A stretch of 15,301 nucleotides of DNA from an uncultured Candidatus Saccharibacteria bacterium (GTDB taxonomy: Bacteria; Patescibacteriota; Saccharimonadia; Saccharimonadales; Saccharimonadaceae), in NCBI GenBank assembly GCA_938036915.1, contig CALHVV010000031.1, positions 1-15,301 of the forward strand. Reading direction: 5' to 3'. Made by a program: the position numbers and the translations under genes. Of the stretch, positions 1 through 7,541 are shown in pieces; the stretch's first letter is position 1, and each line of letters opens with the position of its first letter. A model generated the notes under the pieces. The model was not told the origin of the DNA. It was given only the letters and a program-made list of their open reading frames with translations, and searched no databases.

Positions 1-193
1 CTGGGTCAGAGGTCGCCATGAGCATCGGGCGATTGACTGGAATATCCTTTGCAACGGTACTTTGATCACTTTCATCCCAGCCAAGTTTATCCATAGCCGC
101 TGCGAGCTTATCTTCTGTGAGCGGCCAATCTTGGTTGACCCAATAGTTTACAAGTTCGACGAATTTTTGTGGGGTAATGCTGTTCCATGTCAT
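1..193 (-). CDS. Hypothetical protein, 3' end cut by window edge
   Basis: Reading leftwards from the ATG at 193, 64 codons stay open to the window edge. The start reads MTWNSITPQKFVELVNYWV and is followed by a Trp-Pro and a Gly-Trp pair about 18 residues apart. It looks like a small soluble, acidic protein. The start is supported by a TGG-TATACT extended -10 ending 6 nt before the ATG, which predicts a leaderless mRNA; there is no Shine-Dalgarno. It has its own promoter although it follows the cysS operon on the same strand. I do not recognise the family. The W-P/G-W spacing faintly recalls actinobacterial DUF6301-type proteins, but that is only an impression. Confidence 0.65.
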   Translation of the reverse strand, partial: MTWNSITPQKFVELVNYWVNQDWPLTEDKLAAAMDKLGWDESDQSTVAKDIPVNRPMLMATSDP

Positions 194-199
194 GGTGAT

Positions 200-208
200 A
201 GTATACCA
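200..208 (-). promoter_or_regulatory. Extended -10 promoter, leaderless start at 193
   Basis: On the minus strand TGG-TATACT occupies 208-200, followed by ATCACC and the ATG at 193. The 6-nt gap puts transcription initiation at or next to the start codon. No convincing -35 lies 17 nt further upstream, as expected when a TGn extension compensates. Confidence 0.55.
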
Positions 209-236
209 CTATCATCTTATATACACCATCGCCATT

Positions 237-953
237 TTATACTATTACACTGCCATCATGTGCATGGTTCGTTGCGTCATAACACTCCCTCGGCACACAG
301 CGATACACCACTGTTTGGTCTCGCATGCACAGCTGCACAACTGGTGCAATAACGCCTGTCTTCTCGAGCGTATCGGGCAACGACCAATCGTAGCGTGGTC
401 TCCCTTTATTACCATATTCAATCGGCACAACAATTAGATTGTAATAATGCCGCATCAGCACCAGCGCACGTAGCGGATCGACAAGCGGCGCGGTTGCCAT
501 CGGCTCATCGGCCACGCCGAGCTCGAGTGTTTGCCATGCTGCGTCGGGTATCTCCTCAGTCTCCTCGGATGCGTTATATCTATCATAGCTCACAGCCAAC
601 CCGCTACCGTCGTAGCCAAGGCCTGGTAGTTTCTCAGTATAGTCTGGCAGGTACGCCGCGATGGCAAGGTCGATATTCTTGGGTAGAGTTTTGCCTATGT
701 CATAGCCCATTCGCTTAGTCAGTGGTAAATCCTCAGGTGGCAGCCCAGCACTGAGGTACGCTTCACACGCGAGGAGGTCACCTAGTATAATAGTTGCTTC
801 GTTAATATCATGATTACTATATTCGCTATTCTCATATGCTCTGCACCGCACTGCATCATACACCGCGTTTAAAGCGGCAATCTTCTGACCTGATTGTGAT
901 GCTTCTTGCTCTGCCTGTGGTGTGGCAGTCTCTCCTGATAGAGTTTCGCGCAT
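237..953 (-). CDS. Hypothetical protein, 238 aa
   Basis: This unknown protein is the third gene of the DHH-cysS operon. Its ATG (953) lies 1 nt after the cysS TAA, so translation is probably coupled to cysS termination; no strong Shine-Dalgarno is visible. It is predicted cytosolic, with no signal peptide or membrane segment. The N-terminus (about 1-25) is Glu/Gln/Ser-rich and probably disordered, followed by helical stretches (about 25-70) and an acidic middle (residues about 125-150). The C-terminal part (about 160-238) is more hydrophobic with several Cys residues. I recognise no motif and give no function. The operon position is the only clue, and it need not mean a shared pathway. Confidence 0.7.
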   Translation of the reverse strand: MRETLSGETATPQAEQEASQSGQKIAALNAVYDAVRCRAYENSEYSNHDINEATIILGDLLACEAYLSAGLPPEDLPLTKRMGYDIGKTLPKNIDLAIAAYLPDYTEKLPGLGYDGSGLAVSYDRYNASEETEEIPDAAWQTLELGVADEPMATAPLVDPLRALVLMRHYYNLIVVPIEYGNKGRPRYDWSLPDTLEKTGVIAPVVQLCMRDQTVVYRCVPRECYDATNHAHDGSVIV

Positions 954-954
954 A

Positions 955-2433
955 TTATTTCTCTACCCACCACCACACTGGCCCTTGCGGCGTGTCGCGC
1001 ACGGCAATGTGCTGCGTGGCGAGCTCGGCACGCAGGCGGTCGGCTGTGGGCCAGTCGCGGGCTTCGCGCGCACGCTGGCGTTGGAGGATGAGCTGCTTAG
1101 CCTCATCGGTAATATCTGGCGTCGACTCACAGAGATTGAGACCAAGTAGCTGATCGATCGCCACCAGCAACTCCTCCAGTCCACGATGATACACTGCTGC
1201 CAGTGGCCGCGCTAGCACCCGATCAAACGCTTCGTCGATGAGTCGCAGTGCCTCGGGGGTATTCAGGTCATTGGCGAGCGCTTCGCGCACTGCCCCACTT
1301 GCTGCCAGGAGCGACACATGGCCCGATTGTTCGTCGCTCTTGCGCTGGTCATCATCCAGGCTCTCATACGTCTGGTGGCGCAGGCACGCCACTTCATACC
1401 ACTTGCGCAGGCGGTTGCGCGCTGCACTGAGATTTTCCCAGCTAAAGTTCCCCTCGTGCGAGTAGTGGCTCTGTAAGACGAACAGCTTGTACTCCATGGG
1501 GGTATAGCCCCGCTCGGCGAGGTCGGCCAAGGTGTAGCCATTGCCCAGGCTCTTGCTAATCTTCGTGCCATTAACCTTGAGGTGGTTGCAGTGCAGCCAG
1601 TAGCGGGCAAAGGGTTGGCCCGTCGCAGCCTCACTCTGAGCGATCTCGTTGCTGTGGTGGACGGGGATATGATCAATCCCACCAGTGTGGATGTCGAGCG
1701 TCGCGCCAAGGAAGTGCATTGCAATCGCCGAGCATTCCAAGTGCCACCCCGGGAAGCCCATCACTGGCGCGCCATCTGTTGGTGGCTGGTCGAGCAACTC
1801 CAGTGGCGTAGGCCATTCCATGTCGCGCTTGACGCCATCTGGCGAGAATTTCCATAGAGCAAAATCGCTCGCGTGGCGCTTCTCGCTATTGGGGCCAATC
1901 CGTGCCCCCGCCCGCAAGGCTCGCAGATCGAGCCGGGCAAAGTCTGCATAGGCCGGGAAGGTACTGGTATCAAAATAAATCCCATCACTCGTCTGGTAGG
2001 TGTGCCCCTTACGCTTGAGCGTAATGGCGAGCTGGACTTGCTCATCGATGTAGTCGGTGGCACGGGCCAACTGGCTCGGCGGCGCTAAGTGCAGCGCATT
2101 CATCCCGCGGATGAAGTCGTCGGCATAAAACTTGGCAATCTGCCAGGCGGTCTTGCCCTCGCGGCGCGCGCCCTTCTCAAGCTTGTCTTCGCCTTCATCA
2201 GCATCGCTCGTTAGGTGGCCGACATCGGTGATATTCATCACACGCTCCACCTCGTAGCCCTCCGCTTGGAGCATGCGCACCAGGATATCCCAGTAGATAT
2301 ACGCCGCCCAGTTGCCAACATGCAAATAGCTATACACCGTTGGCCCACAAGTGTAGAGCGACACCTTGCCAGGCTGGAGTGGCACAAATGTATCAAGCTG
2401 ACGGGTCAGTGTATTGGCAAGCTTAATCGCCAT
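955..2433 (-). CDS. cysS: Cysteinyl-tRNA synthetase
   Basis: CysRS is a class I synthetase that charges tRNA-Cys with cysteine in the cytosol. The 492-aa product shows the family signatures: zinc ligand Cys29 in the TCGPTVY stretch, the HIGH-equivalent HVGN (38-41), Cys234 in GWHLECSA, HTGGIDHIPVHHSNE (249-263) carrying the His259 and Glu263 positions of the zinc site, and KISKS (291-295). The usual HGGGxDLxFPHHENE form is altered, and an extra segment lies before Gly-Trp-His (about 207-229); both seem typical of CPR enzymes. I place the start at 2433, not at an in-frame ATG further upstream, because residue 1 then opens MAIKLANTLTRQ and overlaps the stop of the DHH gene by 11 nt, implying translational coupling. 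The upstream extension only reads the DHH gene out of frame. Confidence 0.95.
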   Translation of the reverse strand: MAIKLANTLTRQLDTFVPLQPGKVSLYTCGPTVYSYLHVGNWAAYIYWDILVRMLQAEGYEVERVMNITDVGHLTSDADEGEDKLEKGARREGKTAWQIAKFYADDFIRGMNALHLAPPSQLARATDYIDEQVQLAITLKRKGHTYQTSDGIYFDTSTFPAYADFARLDLRALRAGARIGPNSEKRHASDFALWKFSPDGVKRDMEWPTPLELLDQPPTDGAPVMGFPGWHLECSAIAMHFLGATLDIHTGGIDHIPVHHSNEIAQSEAATGQPFARYWLHCNHLKVNGTKISKSLGNGYTLADLAERGYTPMEYKLFVLQSHYSHEGNFSWENLSAARNRLRKWYEVACLRHQTYESLDDDQRKSDEQSGHVSLLAASGAVREALANDLNTPEALRLIDEAFDRVLARPLAAVYHRGLEELLVAIDQLLGLNLCESTPDITDEAKQLILQRQRAREARDWPTADRLRAELATQHIAVRDTPQGPVWWWVEK

Positions 2434-3427
2434 GGGCTGCCTCGCTCTCATCGTACTCGACGAAGGCCCGGCTGGCCGCCTCGACGATCTCACGCATCGC
2501 CAGTTGGTAGTCTTCATACATCCGCCAACCCGCTGCATAGGCATGGCCACCACCACCAAAGTAGCCAGCGATCATTGCCGCTATTGGCACATTACTGCGG
2601 ATCTTGCCAGTCAGCTTGCCATCGGGGTAGGTCTTGATAGCAATCGCCACATCTACCCCTTCCACTAGACGCATCTCGTCTAGCACAAGCATACTGGGGT
2701 TATATTGATCGCTATATTCCTGGATCTCCTCCCACGGGATATGGATGAGTGCCAGGCGGCCATCTAGCATATACTCGATCCGCTCGATCAAGCGCCCTTT
2801 GTAGCTAAGGATCTCTGGTGCTTTTTTCATAAAGTCACGGCGGCGCACCTCAATGGCGGCATTGCTTGCGCCCAGCCGGGTCAGCTCTGCGACGGTCTGG
2901 ATGGAGTCGGCTGTGGTGTTTTGCGTTGTCAGACCTAGGCTATCGCTCATAATTGCGATGAGGAGATTCTCTGCCGCTTGTGGGTTGATCGCCCACTGAG
3001 CATGCTGCGCAAGATTGTAGATGAGCTCGCCAGTCGCCACCACATCTTGATTGATAAGTGTATGGTTAAAGCTTAGGGTACTCTCCGTCGCGTGGTGGTC
3101 CAGCACGAGCACTGGGTGCGTCGTGAGGAAGGCGCGAGCACTCGGTGCTTCGAGCACCTTACTGAGCAAGACATCTGCGCTGGTATCAACAATAATCGCC
3201 AGCTCAGCACTGCTGTCAAACTCATCAGTAATGCGATCCCAGCCGCGAATATACCGCAAATATTTGGGCACTGCCACCGGGCAATAGAGCGTCACCTGCT
3301 TGCCCAAATCGCCCAAGATTTCCTCCAGCGCGAGGCTACTGCCGACACTGTCGCCATCGGGGTTTTCAGCTTGAATAATAATAATTTTGTCTGCGCGTTG
3401 AACCGCGCGTATCACTTCGTCAAACAT
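2423..3427 (-). CDS. DHH-DHHA1 phosphoesterase (NrnA-like)
   Basis: DHH-DHHA1 enzymes of this size (334 aa; usually 310-340) are nanoRNases, pAp phosphatases or cyclic-dinucleotide phosphodiesterases. Visible motifs are motif I NPDGDS (22-27; metal ligands Asp24, Asp26), a second metal Asp (Asp81 in VDTSAD), the DHH motif itself (110-112), and the DHHA1 signature GGGGHAYAAG (291-300). The His that normally precedes motif I (HxNPDGD) is Ala20 here, so one metal ligand appears missing. It is the first gene of an operon with cysS, whose start lies inside its last codons. Its own start is leaderless (TGC-TACACT, 7 nt, ATG). Substrate cannot be decided from sequence: NrnA-type RNA degradation is the default, c-di-AMP cleavage an alternative. 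Confidence 0.88.
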   Translation of the reverse strand: MFDEVIRAVQRADKIIIIQAENPDGDSVGSSLALEEILGDLGKQVTLYCPVAVPKYLRYIRGWDRITDEFDSSAELAIIVDTSADVLLSKVLEAPSARAFLTTHPVLVLDHHATESTLSFNHTLINQDVVATGELIYNLAQHAQWAINPQAAENLLIAIMSDSLGLTTQNTTADSIQTVAELTRLGASNAAIEVRRRDFMKKAPEILSYKGRLIERIEYMLDGRLALIHIPWEEIQEYSDQYNPSMLVLDEMRLVEGVDVAIAIKTYPDGKLTGKIRSNVPIAAMIAGYFGGGGHAYAAGWRMYEDYQLAMREIVEAASRAFVEYDESEAAHGD

Positions 3428-3434
3428 CCTCTTT

Positions 3435-3443
3435 AGTGTAGCA
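3435..3443 (-). promoter_or_regulatory. Extended -10 promoter of the DHH-cysS operon
   Basis: Minus-strand TGC-TACACT is followed by AAAGAGG (7 nt) and the ATG at 3427. AAAGAGG resembles a Shine-Dalgarno but abuts the ATG, too close to act as one, and would be transcribed barely if at all from this -10. The start is therefore read as leaderless. Confidence 0.55.
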
Positions 3444-3563
3444 GAATTTGCCAGTAGGCGCGAGGTATGGTGCGGTGGATTTATGGCTTGGTATGCGAGC
3501 TACAGGATCGTAGTTAGCCAAGGACGAATCGCGATGAATATAGTGGGCGGAGTCTATTCTTAT

Positions 3564-3593
3564 TTGCATAGCATTATAGAAATATGGTACGGT
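3564..3593 (+). promoter_or_regulatory. Promoter for the 75-aa ORF
   Basis: TTGCAT (3564-3569) and TACGGT (3588-3593) are 18 nt apart, and TGG directly precedes the -10. The predicted start near 3600 gives a leader of about 24 nt containing the GGAGG at 3614-3618. Confidence 0.4.
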
Positions 3594-3623
3594 AGTTTTA
3601 GAAGCACTAGTGTGGAGGATTCT

Positions 3624-3851
3624 ATGACAGACCACGAGAACAGACCAAGCGCGAGCGAGATTAGTCAAGCACACGAGAGTGATCAGACAGCAACCTTGCG
3701 GCAAAAATTCGGCGCGAAATTTCTAGAGCTAGCCGAAAGAACAAAAGGTTTCATAGACACCGCACGAACGATATACTGGCACGGCTTCCCGCTCCCTCCA
3801 TATGAAAAGGATAAACCGGCAACTCCTAGAGAAGTGAATTCAGAGAAATAA
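3624..3851 (+). CDS. Hypothetical small protein, 75 aa
   Basis: I choose the ATG at 3624 because a perfect GGAGG (3614-3618) lies 5 nt upstream; the longer in-frame reading from 3483 has no such support. The product is hydrophilic. An acidic, probably disordered N-terminus (MTDHENRPSASEISQ) leads into one amphipathic helix (about residues 25-50, with LRQKFGAKFLELAERTKGF). A Pro-rich stretch with Trp, His and Tyr follows (WHGFPLPPYEKDKP), and then a charged tail. There is no membrane segment or known motif. It is divergent from the DHH operon and convergent with the transglycosylase, with a 40-nt gap. It could be a peptide binding a partner through the PLPPY segment, but that is speculation. 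Confidence 0.6.
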   Translation: MTDHENRPSASEISQAHESDQTATLRQKFGAKFLELAERTKGFIDTARTIYWHGFPLPPYEKDKPATPREVNSEK

Positions 3852-3891
3852 CCACGCAAAATACCAGAGACTATACTAGCACTAACACTCC

Positions 3892-4629
3892 TTAGCTGCC
3901 TGCCTGCGCCTTCTCTACCAGCTTCTTGCCGCCGCGCTCAAACCAGCGTGTATAGGTGGGGCTGCTGCCGCTTACCCGCTCACGCCACAGGTTCATGGCA
4001 TCGCGGCTGTAGCTGAGGGTCTCGATCGCCTCTAGCCCGCGGCCACGGTATAGGTTGCCCGCTGCACCCGGGCCACCATTGTAGCCAGCAGCAACGAGCT
4101 CAACGCACTCATTTTCAGATAGATTACCGAGCGGCACGCACAGCTGATCGCGTAAATGCGCCAGGTAGGCCGCGCCAAAGGCTATGCTCGTTTCAGGATC
4201 AAATAAATCATAGTTCGTGCGCGCCGGCTTCACGAATTTAGTCGCAATCTCCCTGCCCGTGCTATCTGTCACCTGCATCAAACCACTGGCCACACCGCTG
4301 TGCGCCTTGGGGTACCCACCGGATTCCAGCGTCATGATAATCGCCACCAGCTGCGGCGAAATACTGTACTGCCGGGCCTGCTTGGTAATCTCGCCCTGCC
4401 AGCGCTTAACGGTATCTGGCATCCAGGCGGGCAAGGTGTTATCTTGGCTCGTGAGCGCTACATTTGCCGTGTCCTGCGGTGTTTTGATAAGCTTCGCCAG
4501 CATACCGCGCTGCCACGCGAGATACACACCACTCACCAGCACAAGTACTAACGCAGCACTCATCAGCCCCCAGCGATTGTTCTGCGCCCATCGTGTTAGC
4601 TTTTTCGTCCATTTCTTTGATTTTGCCAT
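3892..4629 (-). CDS. Membrane-anchored lytic transglycosylase (SLT, GH23)
   Basis: Lytic transglycosylases cleave the MurNAc-GlcNAc bond of peptidoglycan to form 1,6-anhydro ends during wall remodelling or secretion-machine insertion. The 245-aa product has a Lys-rich N-terminus, one transmembrane helix (about 21-38) and a linker, which place the enzyme outside the membrane. The SLT domain (about 75-230) shows the catalytic Glu102 in TLESGG, GLMQV (116-120) and AGYNGG (181-186), the three hallmark motifs in correct order and spacing. The start is leaderless (TGC-TATACT, 6 nt, ATG at 4629). It is transcribed alone. In an episymbiotic lineage it could remodel its own wall or act on a host; sequence cannot tell. 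Confidence 0.92.
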   Translation of the reverse strand: MAKSKKWTKKLTRWAQNNRWGLMSAALVLVLVSGVYLAWQRGMLAKLIKTPQDTANVALTSQDNTLPAWMPDTVKRWQGEITKQARQYSISPQLVAIIMTLESGGYPKAHSGVASGLMQVTDSTGREIATKFVKPARTNYDLFDPETSIAFGAAYLAHLRDQLCVPLGNLSENECVELVAAGYNGGPGAAGNLYRGRGLEAIETLSYSRDAMNLWRERVSGSSPTYTRWFERGGKKLVEKAQAGS

Positions 4630-4635
4630 TGTTTT

Positions 4636-4644
4636 AGTATAGCA
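4636..4644 (-). promoter_or_regulatory. Extended -10 promoter of the transglycosylase
   Basis: Minus-strand TGC-TATACT is followed by AAAACA (6 nt) and the ATG at 4629. The -35 is poor. The geometry predicts a leaderless mRNA. Confidence 0.6.
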
Positions 4645-4771
4645 AATAAACGCGTGTTGTTTCTTCTCTTGATGAGGCCATCTTTTGTTTTCTCTTTAAA
4701 CCTCTGTATTTATCGCGTCCACTCCGAGAATGTGACAAAGCTAGATTCTGGAAGGATGAGGTTTCTTTTGG

Positions 4772-4800
4772 TTGACAACTCCCTCTTCCTCCACTATGGT
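4772..4800 (+). promoter_or_regulatory. Sigma70-like promoter, leaderless start at 4808
   Basis: A perfect TTGACA (4772-4777) lies 17 nt before TATGGT (4795-4800), and seven nt later is the ATG at 4808. The TTG of the -35 box is in frame with the gene and could be miscalled as a TTG start codon; the ATG at 4796 falls inside the -10. Confidence 0.7.
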
Positions 4801-4807
4801 ATATATC

Positions 4808-6418
4808 ATGACAAATCCTTCAGATGATACCACTGCTACCCAGCAACAAAGGCCACAGGCAAGCCAGCTCCCAATCGACCCAGTCAAGATAAAAGCAATG
4901 ATCGACTATTACATCGCAGAGTATCGTGAGCAGTTGCTCGATCGTGATTTGCTTGAGCAGACAGTTGCAAAGGACGAGATACTCTGGGATCTCGATATAT
5001 CGACGACAGTCACCAGGCTCACCACCGCTCTCCGCCGCTCCAATTGCGACCCCTACTCTGATAGTTATTTTGACGAGCAGACTGTTCTCGAGTGTAGACG
5101 CTTCGCCACCGATCTCCTACGCGACCTGCAGAAGATTAGCAAAGATATCCCCGGTCTTGCCGCAAAGCTTCCCGAGATTAAACAGCACGTCTGGAAGATT
5201 CTTGATGTCATCTTGCCAGATTCGCAGCCAACACAAGCAATGCGGTCGAGCACTCTTGAGCTCCAGCGCGATGAGTCTGGCACTGTCTCGCTCCAGACCA
5301 TCCCTGCCGATCTCGAGCCACAGGAGCTCTTTCATCAGCGATACTGTGAGTATATCAAAATGGGTGATACACCAGATGGAGCAGCCCGCCTGCAGGAGCT
5401 GCGCGAATCGCTCGATGCCCGCACCGCTGCCGCCAGAGATATGCAGCGCGATGATATCGATTGGCCATTTTACCACCTTCTCAATGATGTTGATACACTC
5501 CACTCGCACACTCGAGACGCTGATGATTTTGCTCGTATTTGCACGATTGCGAACCTTTGCCAAGAAATGGCCTATCGGCACTTTGGATATAACCCTGCGA
5601 CAACAACACCCTCGCAAGATCGAGAAGTTAGTCGATATATTTCATCAGCTCAGCGAGGAATGCGCACGATCATCGAGCTCCTTCTCAAATTCGATGATGA
5701 TGGCGTAGCGAAGGCGCAGCAACTCGAACGGTATGTCGTTAGCCCCTACATCAAGGCAGAAATCGATGCCGAGTACGTCATACATGGCAAAGATCCAGAC
5801 GGCACACGCCAAGCTCGCGCTATCGCCTATGTCATTGTACCCGAAGATGAAGAGTATGTGCCCCATCCTATTGTTAATTCCTTGAACGACCAGCGCTTTA
5901 TCTTCGACCAGCAGATTCGTGATGCCTACATTGCCATCATCACCAAGCATCCATCAGAGCGATCTTCTTCACAGTTATTTGACGACTACTATCTTGTAAG
6001 GCTCTGTGCCGAGCACGGCGAGCAAGCGGCCGCTCGGAAGGCCGCTTGGGACATGGTGAACTATTATTTCTATCAAACAGATAAGATAGAGGAAATCCAT
6101 TTCTATGTGCTTTTACTCAAAGACGAGCTAGGAGAAGGCGAGAAAGTCAAGCAGTGGATCGCGCAACAGCTGCGCGACAACCCAAGCGCCGAACTCGCTA
6201 CGCTTTATTTTGAATGTGTTGGCTATGATCATGATGTATTTCGCTTTTTGCAAGAGGCCACCGCCCGCGAAGCAGACTCACCGATGAAGGCACTTGCCCA
6301 ACAAGTCGAGAACCTTAATACGCTCGAAAGTACTGTCAGCAAATGCCTCTATAACTTCGTCGAGAAGCAAGAAGCCGCCGAAGAGCAGCGACGTCTCCAC
6401 GCAGAATCAGCACAATAG
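4808..6418 (+). CDS. Hypothetical helical cytosolic protein, 536 aa
   Basis: I recognise no family. From the ATG at 4808 (MTNPSDDTTATQQQ) the product has a polar, Gln/Thr-rich N-terminus of about 30 residues. A long, almost entirely helical, acidic body follows, rich in Leu, Asp, Glu, Gln and Arg, with no signal peptide or membrane helix. Helix-pair-like segments across roughly 370-500 could form a TPR-like solenoid, but no clean TPR consensus is visible. The C-terminal 40 residues look like coiled coil (LNTLESTVSKCLYNFVEKQEAAEEQRR). The start rests on a TTGACA-17-TATGGT promoter ending 7 nt before the ATG and the absence of a Shine-Dalgarno. It is convergent with recR (8-nt gap, no clear terminator). 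Codon use resembles the neighbours, so it is probably a resident lineage-specific gene. Confidence 0.85.
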   Translation: MTNPSDDTTATQQQRPQASQLPIDPVKIKAMIDYYIAEYREQLLDRDLLEQTVAKDEILWDLDISTTVTRLTTALRRSNCDPYSDSYFDEQTVLECRRFATDLLRDLQKISKDIPGLAAKLPEIKQHVWKILDVILPDSQPTQAMRSSTLELQRDESGTVSLQTIPADLEPQELFHQRYCEYIKMGDTPDGAARLQELRESLDARTAAARDMQRDDIDWPFYHLLNDVDTLHSHTRDADDFARICTIANLCQEMAYRHFGYNPATTTPSQDREVSRYISSAQRGMRTIIELLLKFDDDGVAKAQQLERYVVSPYIKAEIDAEYVIHGKDPDGTRQARAIAYVIVPEDEEYVPHPIVNSLNDQRFIFDQQIRDAYIAIITKHPSERSSSQLFDDYYLVRLCAEHGEQAAARKAAWDMVNYYFYQTDKIEEIHFYVLLLKDELGEGEKVKQWIAQQLRDNPSAELATLYFECVGYDHDVFRFLQEATAREADSPMKALAQQVENLNTLESTVSKCLYNFVEKQEAAEEQRRLHAESAQ

Positions 6419-6426
6419 TCGCTTCA

Positions 6427-7041
6427 TTACACCGCGCGCCGCCCCTCCAGCGCGTGGCCGAGGGTTATTTGGTCGGCATATTCAAGGTCGACGCCAACGG
6501 GGATGCCGCGGGCTAAGCGCGTCATCCGCACCGTTAGGCCTGCCTCGGCAATGTGCCGCTGCAAGAAGAGCGCGGTCGACTCGCCCTCCACGCTTGCATT
6601 GGTGGCAATAATCACCTCCTCTACTGCGTCATGAGTAATCCGCTCCAGCAGCTCGGGGATGTGTAATTGCTCTGGCCCCACCCCATCAATCGGTGAGATG
6701 ACGCCACCCAGCACATGGTACGTCCCCTTATAGTGGCCGGTACGCTCCAGCGCCACGATGTCGAGCGGCTCCTCCACTACAGCAATCTGCTTGCGATTGC
6801 GCTCTGGGCTGCTATAGAGCGGCGAAACATCTTGGTCAGGATTCATCAAAGCAAAGGTGACGGGGCAGGTCGCAACAGCAGTGTGAAGCTGCGTGATAGC
6901 CTGGGCAATCCCCTGGCTCGTCCGTCCATCAGCCCGCAGCAAAAAATACGCATAGCGCTCCGCCGTGCGTGCACCCACTCCTGGCAAGCGCCCTAGCTCA
7001 TCTATCGCCCGCTGTAGAGCATGAGGCAGAATATCTGCCAT
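6427..7041 (-). CDS. recR: Recombination protein RecR, zinc finger degenerate
   Basis: RecR acts with RecF/RecO to load RecA on gapped DNA. The 204-aa length is normal. Visible are an N-terminal helix-hairpin-helix (LPGVGARTAERYAYFLL, 19-35), a Toprim domain (VVEEPLDIVALERTG from residue 88, with YHVLGGVISPIDGVGPEQL) and the C-terminal block ARGIPVGVDLEYADQITLGHALEGR. The segment that normally holds four zinc cysteines (about 59-81) keeps only Cys59; the other positions read Thr, Ser and Tyr, so no C4 zinc site can form. It follows ybaB by 5 nt with no Shine-Dalgarno, so translation is probably coupled. ybaB-recR is a widely conserved pair; the usual upstream dnaX is absent here. Confidence 0.93.
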   Translation of the reverse strand: MADILPHALQRAIDELGRLPGVGARTAERYAYFLLRADGRTSQGIAQAITQLHTAVATCPVTFALMNPDQDVSPLYSSPERNRKQIAVVEEPLDIVALERTGHYKGTYHVLGGVISPIDGVGPEQLHIPELLERITHDAVEEVIIATNASVEGESTALFLQRHIAEAGLTVRMTRLARGIPVGVDLEYADQITLGHALEGRRAV

Positions 7042-7046
7042 ACTAG

Positions 7047-7370
7047 CTAGAACCCGAGGTTGCCAAGCCCACCCATCAGTGATTGTAGCTCTCTCTCCAG
7101 TGGCTGCATCTTCTTAGCAGCAATCTCTTTTGCTTTAGCCAAACCATCGCGAATCGCAATCTTGAGCCAATGCTCCAACTGATGGATATTATCCAGATCC
7201 ACCTTACTTGGGTCTATCTTTATATCCTTGATCTTCATATCAGCTGCAATCTGCACAATCACTGCACCATCACCAGCATCAACCTCTATAATCTCTTTCT
7301 CTAGTGATTTCTGTATTTTTTGCACCTTGATCGCGCTATTAACCAATTTCATTTTGTCGCCCATTGCCAT
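7047..7370 (-). CDS. ybaB: YbaB/EbfC nucleoid-associated protein
   Basis: YbaB/EbfC proteins are about 100-aa dimeric DNA-binding proteins of the nucleoid. This 107-aa product has the family layout: an N-terminal helix (KLVNSAIKVQKIQKSLEKEI), a central sheet (VDAGDGAVIVQIAADMKIKDIKIDP), a long C-terminal helix (HWLKIAIRDGLAKAKEIAAKKM) and a Gly/Leu tail ending GGLGNLGF. It is co-transcribed with recR, the conserved partner. A GGAGG lies 12 nt before the ATG at 7370, somewhat far; GAAG is nearer. The promoter is probably the TATAAT at 7418-7413. The second in-frame ATG (7364) is a possible alternative start. Confidence 0.93.
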   Translation of the reverse strand: MAMGDKMKLVNSAIKVQKIQKSLEKEIIEVDAGDGAVIVQIAADMKIKDIKIDPSKVDLDNIHQLEHWLKIAIRDGLAKAKEIAAKKMQPLERELQSLMGGLGNLGF

Positions 7371-7412
7371 ATTTCTTCATTTCCTCCGTTTCTTGGCTGT
7401 CGTACTCGATTT

Positions 7413-7418
7413 ATTATA
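7413..7418 (-). promoter_or_regulatory. -10 box of ybaB-recR
   Basis: A perfect TATAAT on the minus strand lies 42 nt before the ybaB ATG, with no good -35. The resulting leader of about 35 nt contains the GGAGG, so unlike many neighbours this operon is leadered. Confidence 0.45.
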
Positions 7419-7526
7419 CATGATTTGGCGGATAGCTGGAAGGGATGTCGACTTGCAGCACTCCTCTGTTTATGGATTACATGGATATTAAAGCTGCATA
7501 ATACCGAACTAACTGTGGTTAATTAG

Positions 7527-7535
7527 TGATACACT
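7527..7535 (+). promoter_or_regulatory. Extended -10 promoter, leaderless start at 7542
   Basis: TGA-TACACT is followed by ACAAGT (6 nt) and the ATG at 7542. There is no clear -35. Geometry matches the other leaderless starts in the window. Confidence 0.55.
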
Positions 7536-7541
7536 ACAAGT

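Noticed and set aside
2434..2559. N-terminal extension of cysS
   Set aside because: The extra residues read the DHH gene antisense-free but out of frame and resemble no CysRS; MAIKLANTLTRQ at 2433 is the expected N-terminus.
7440..7541. Duplicated tRNA-Glu 3' end as an attachment site upstream of the AT-rich gene
   Set aside because: No copy of the tRNA T-arm or acceptor sequence is present in this interval, and no integrase gene is in the window.
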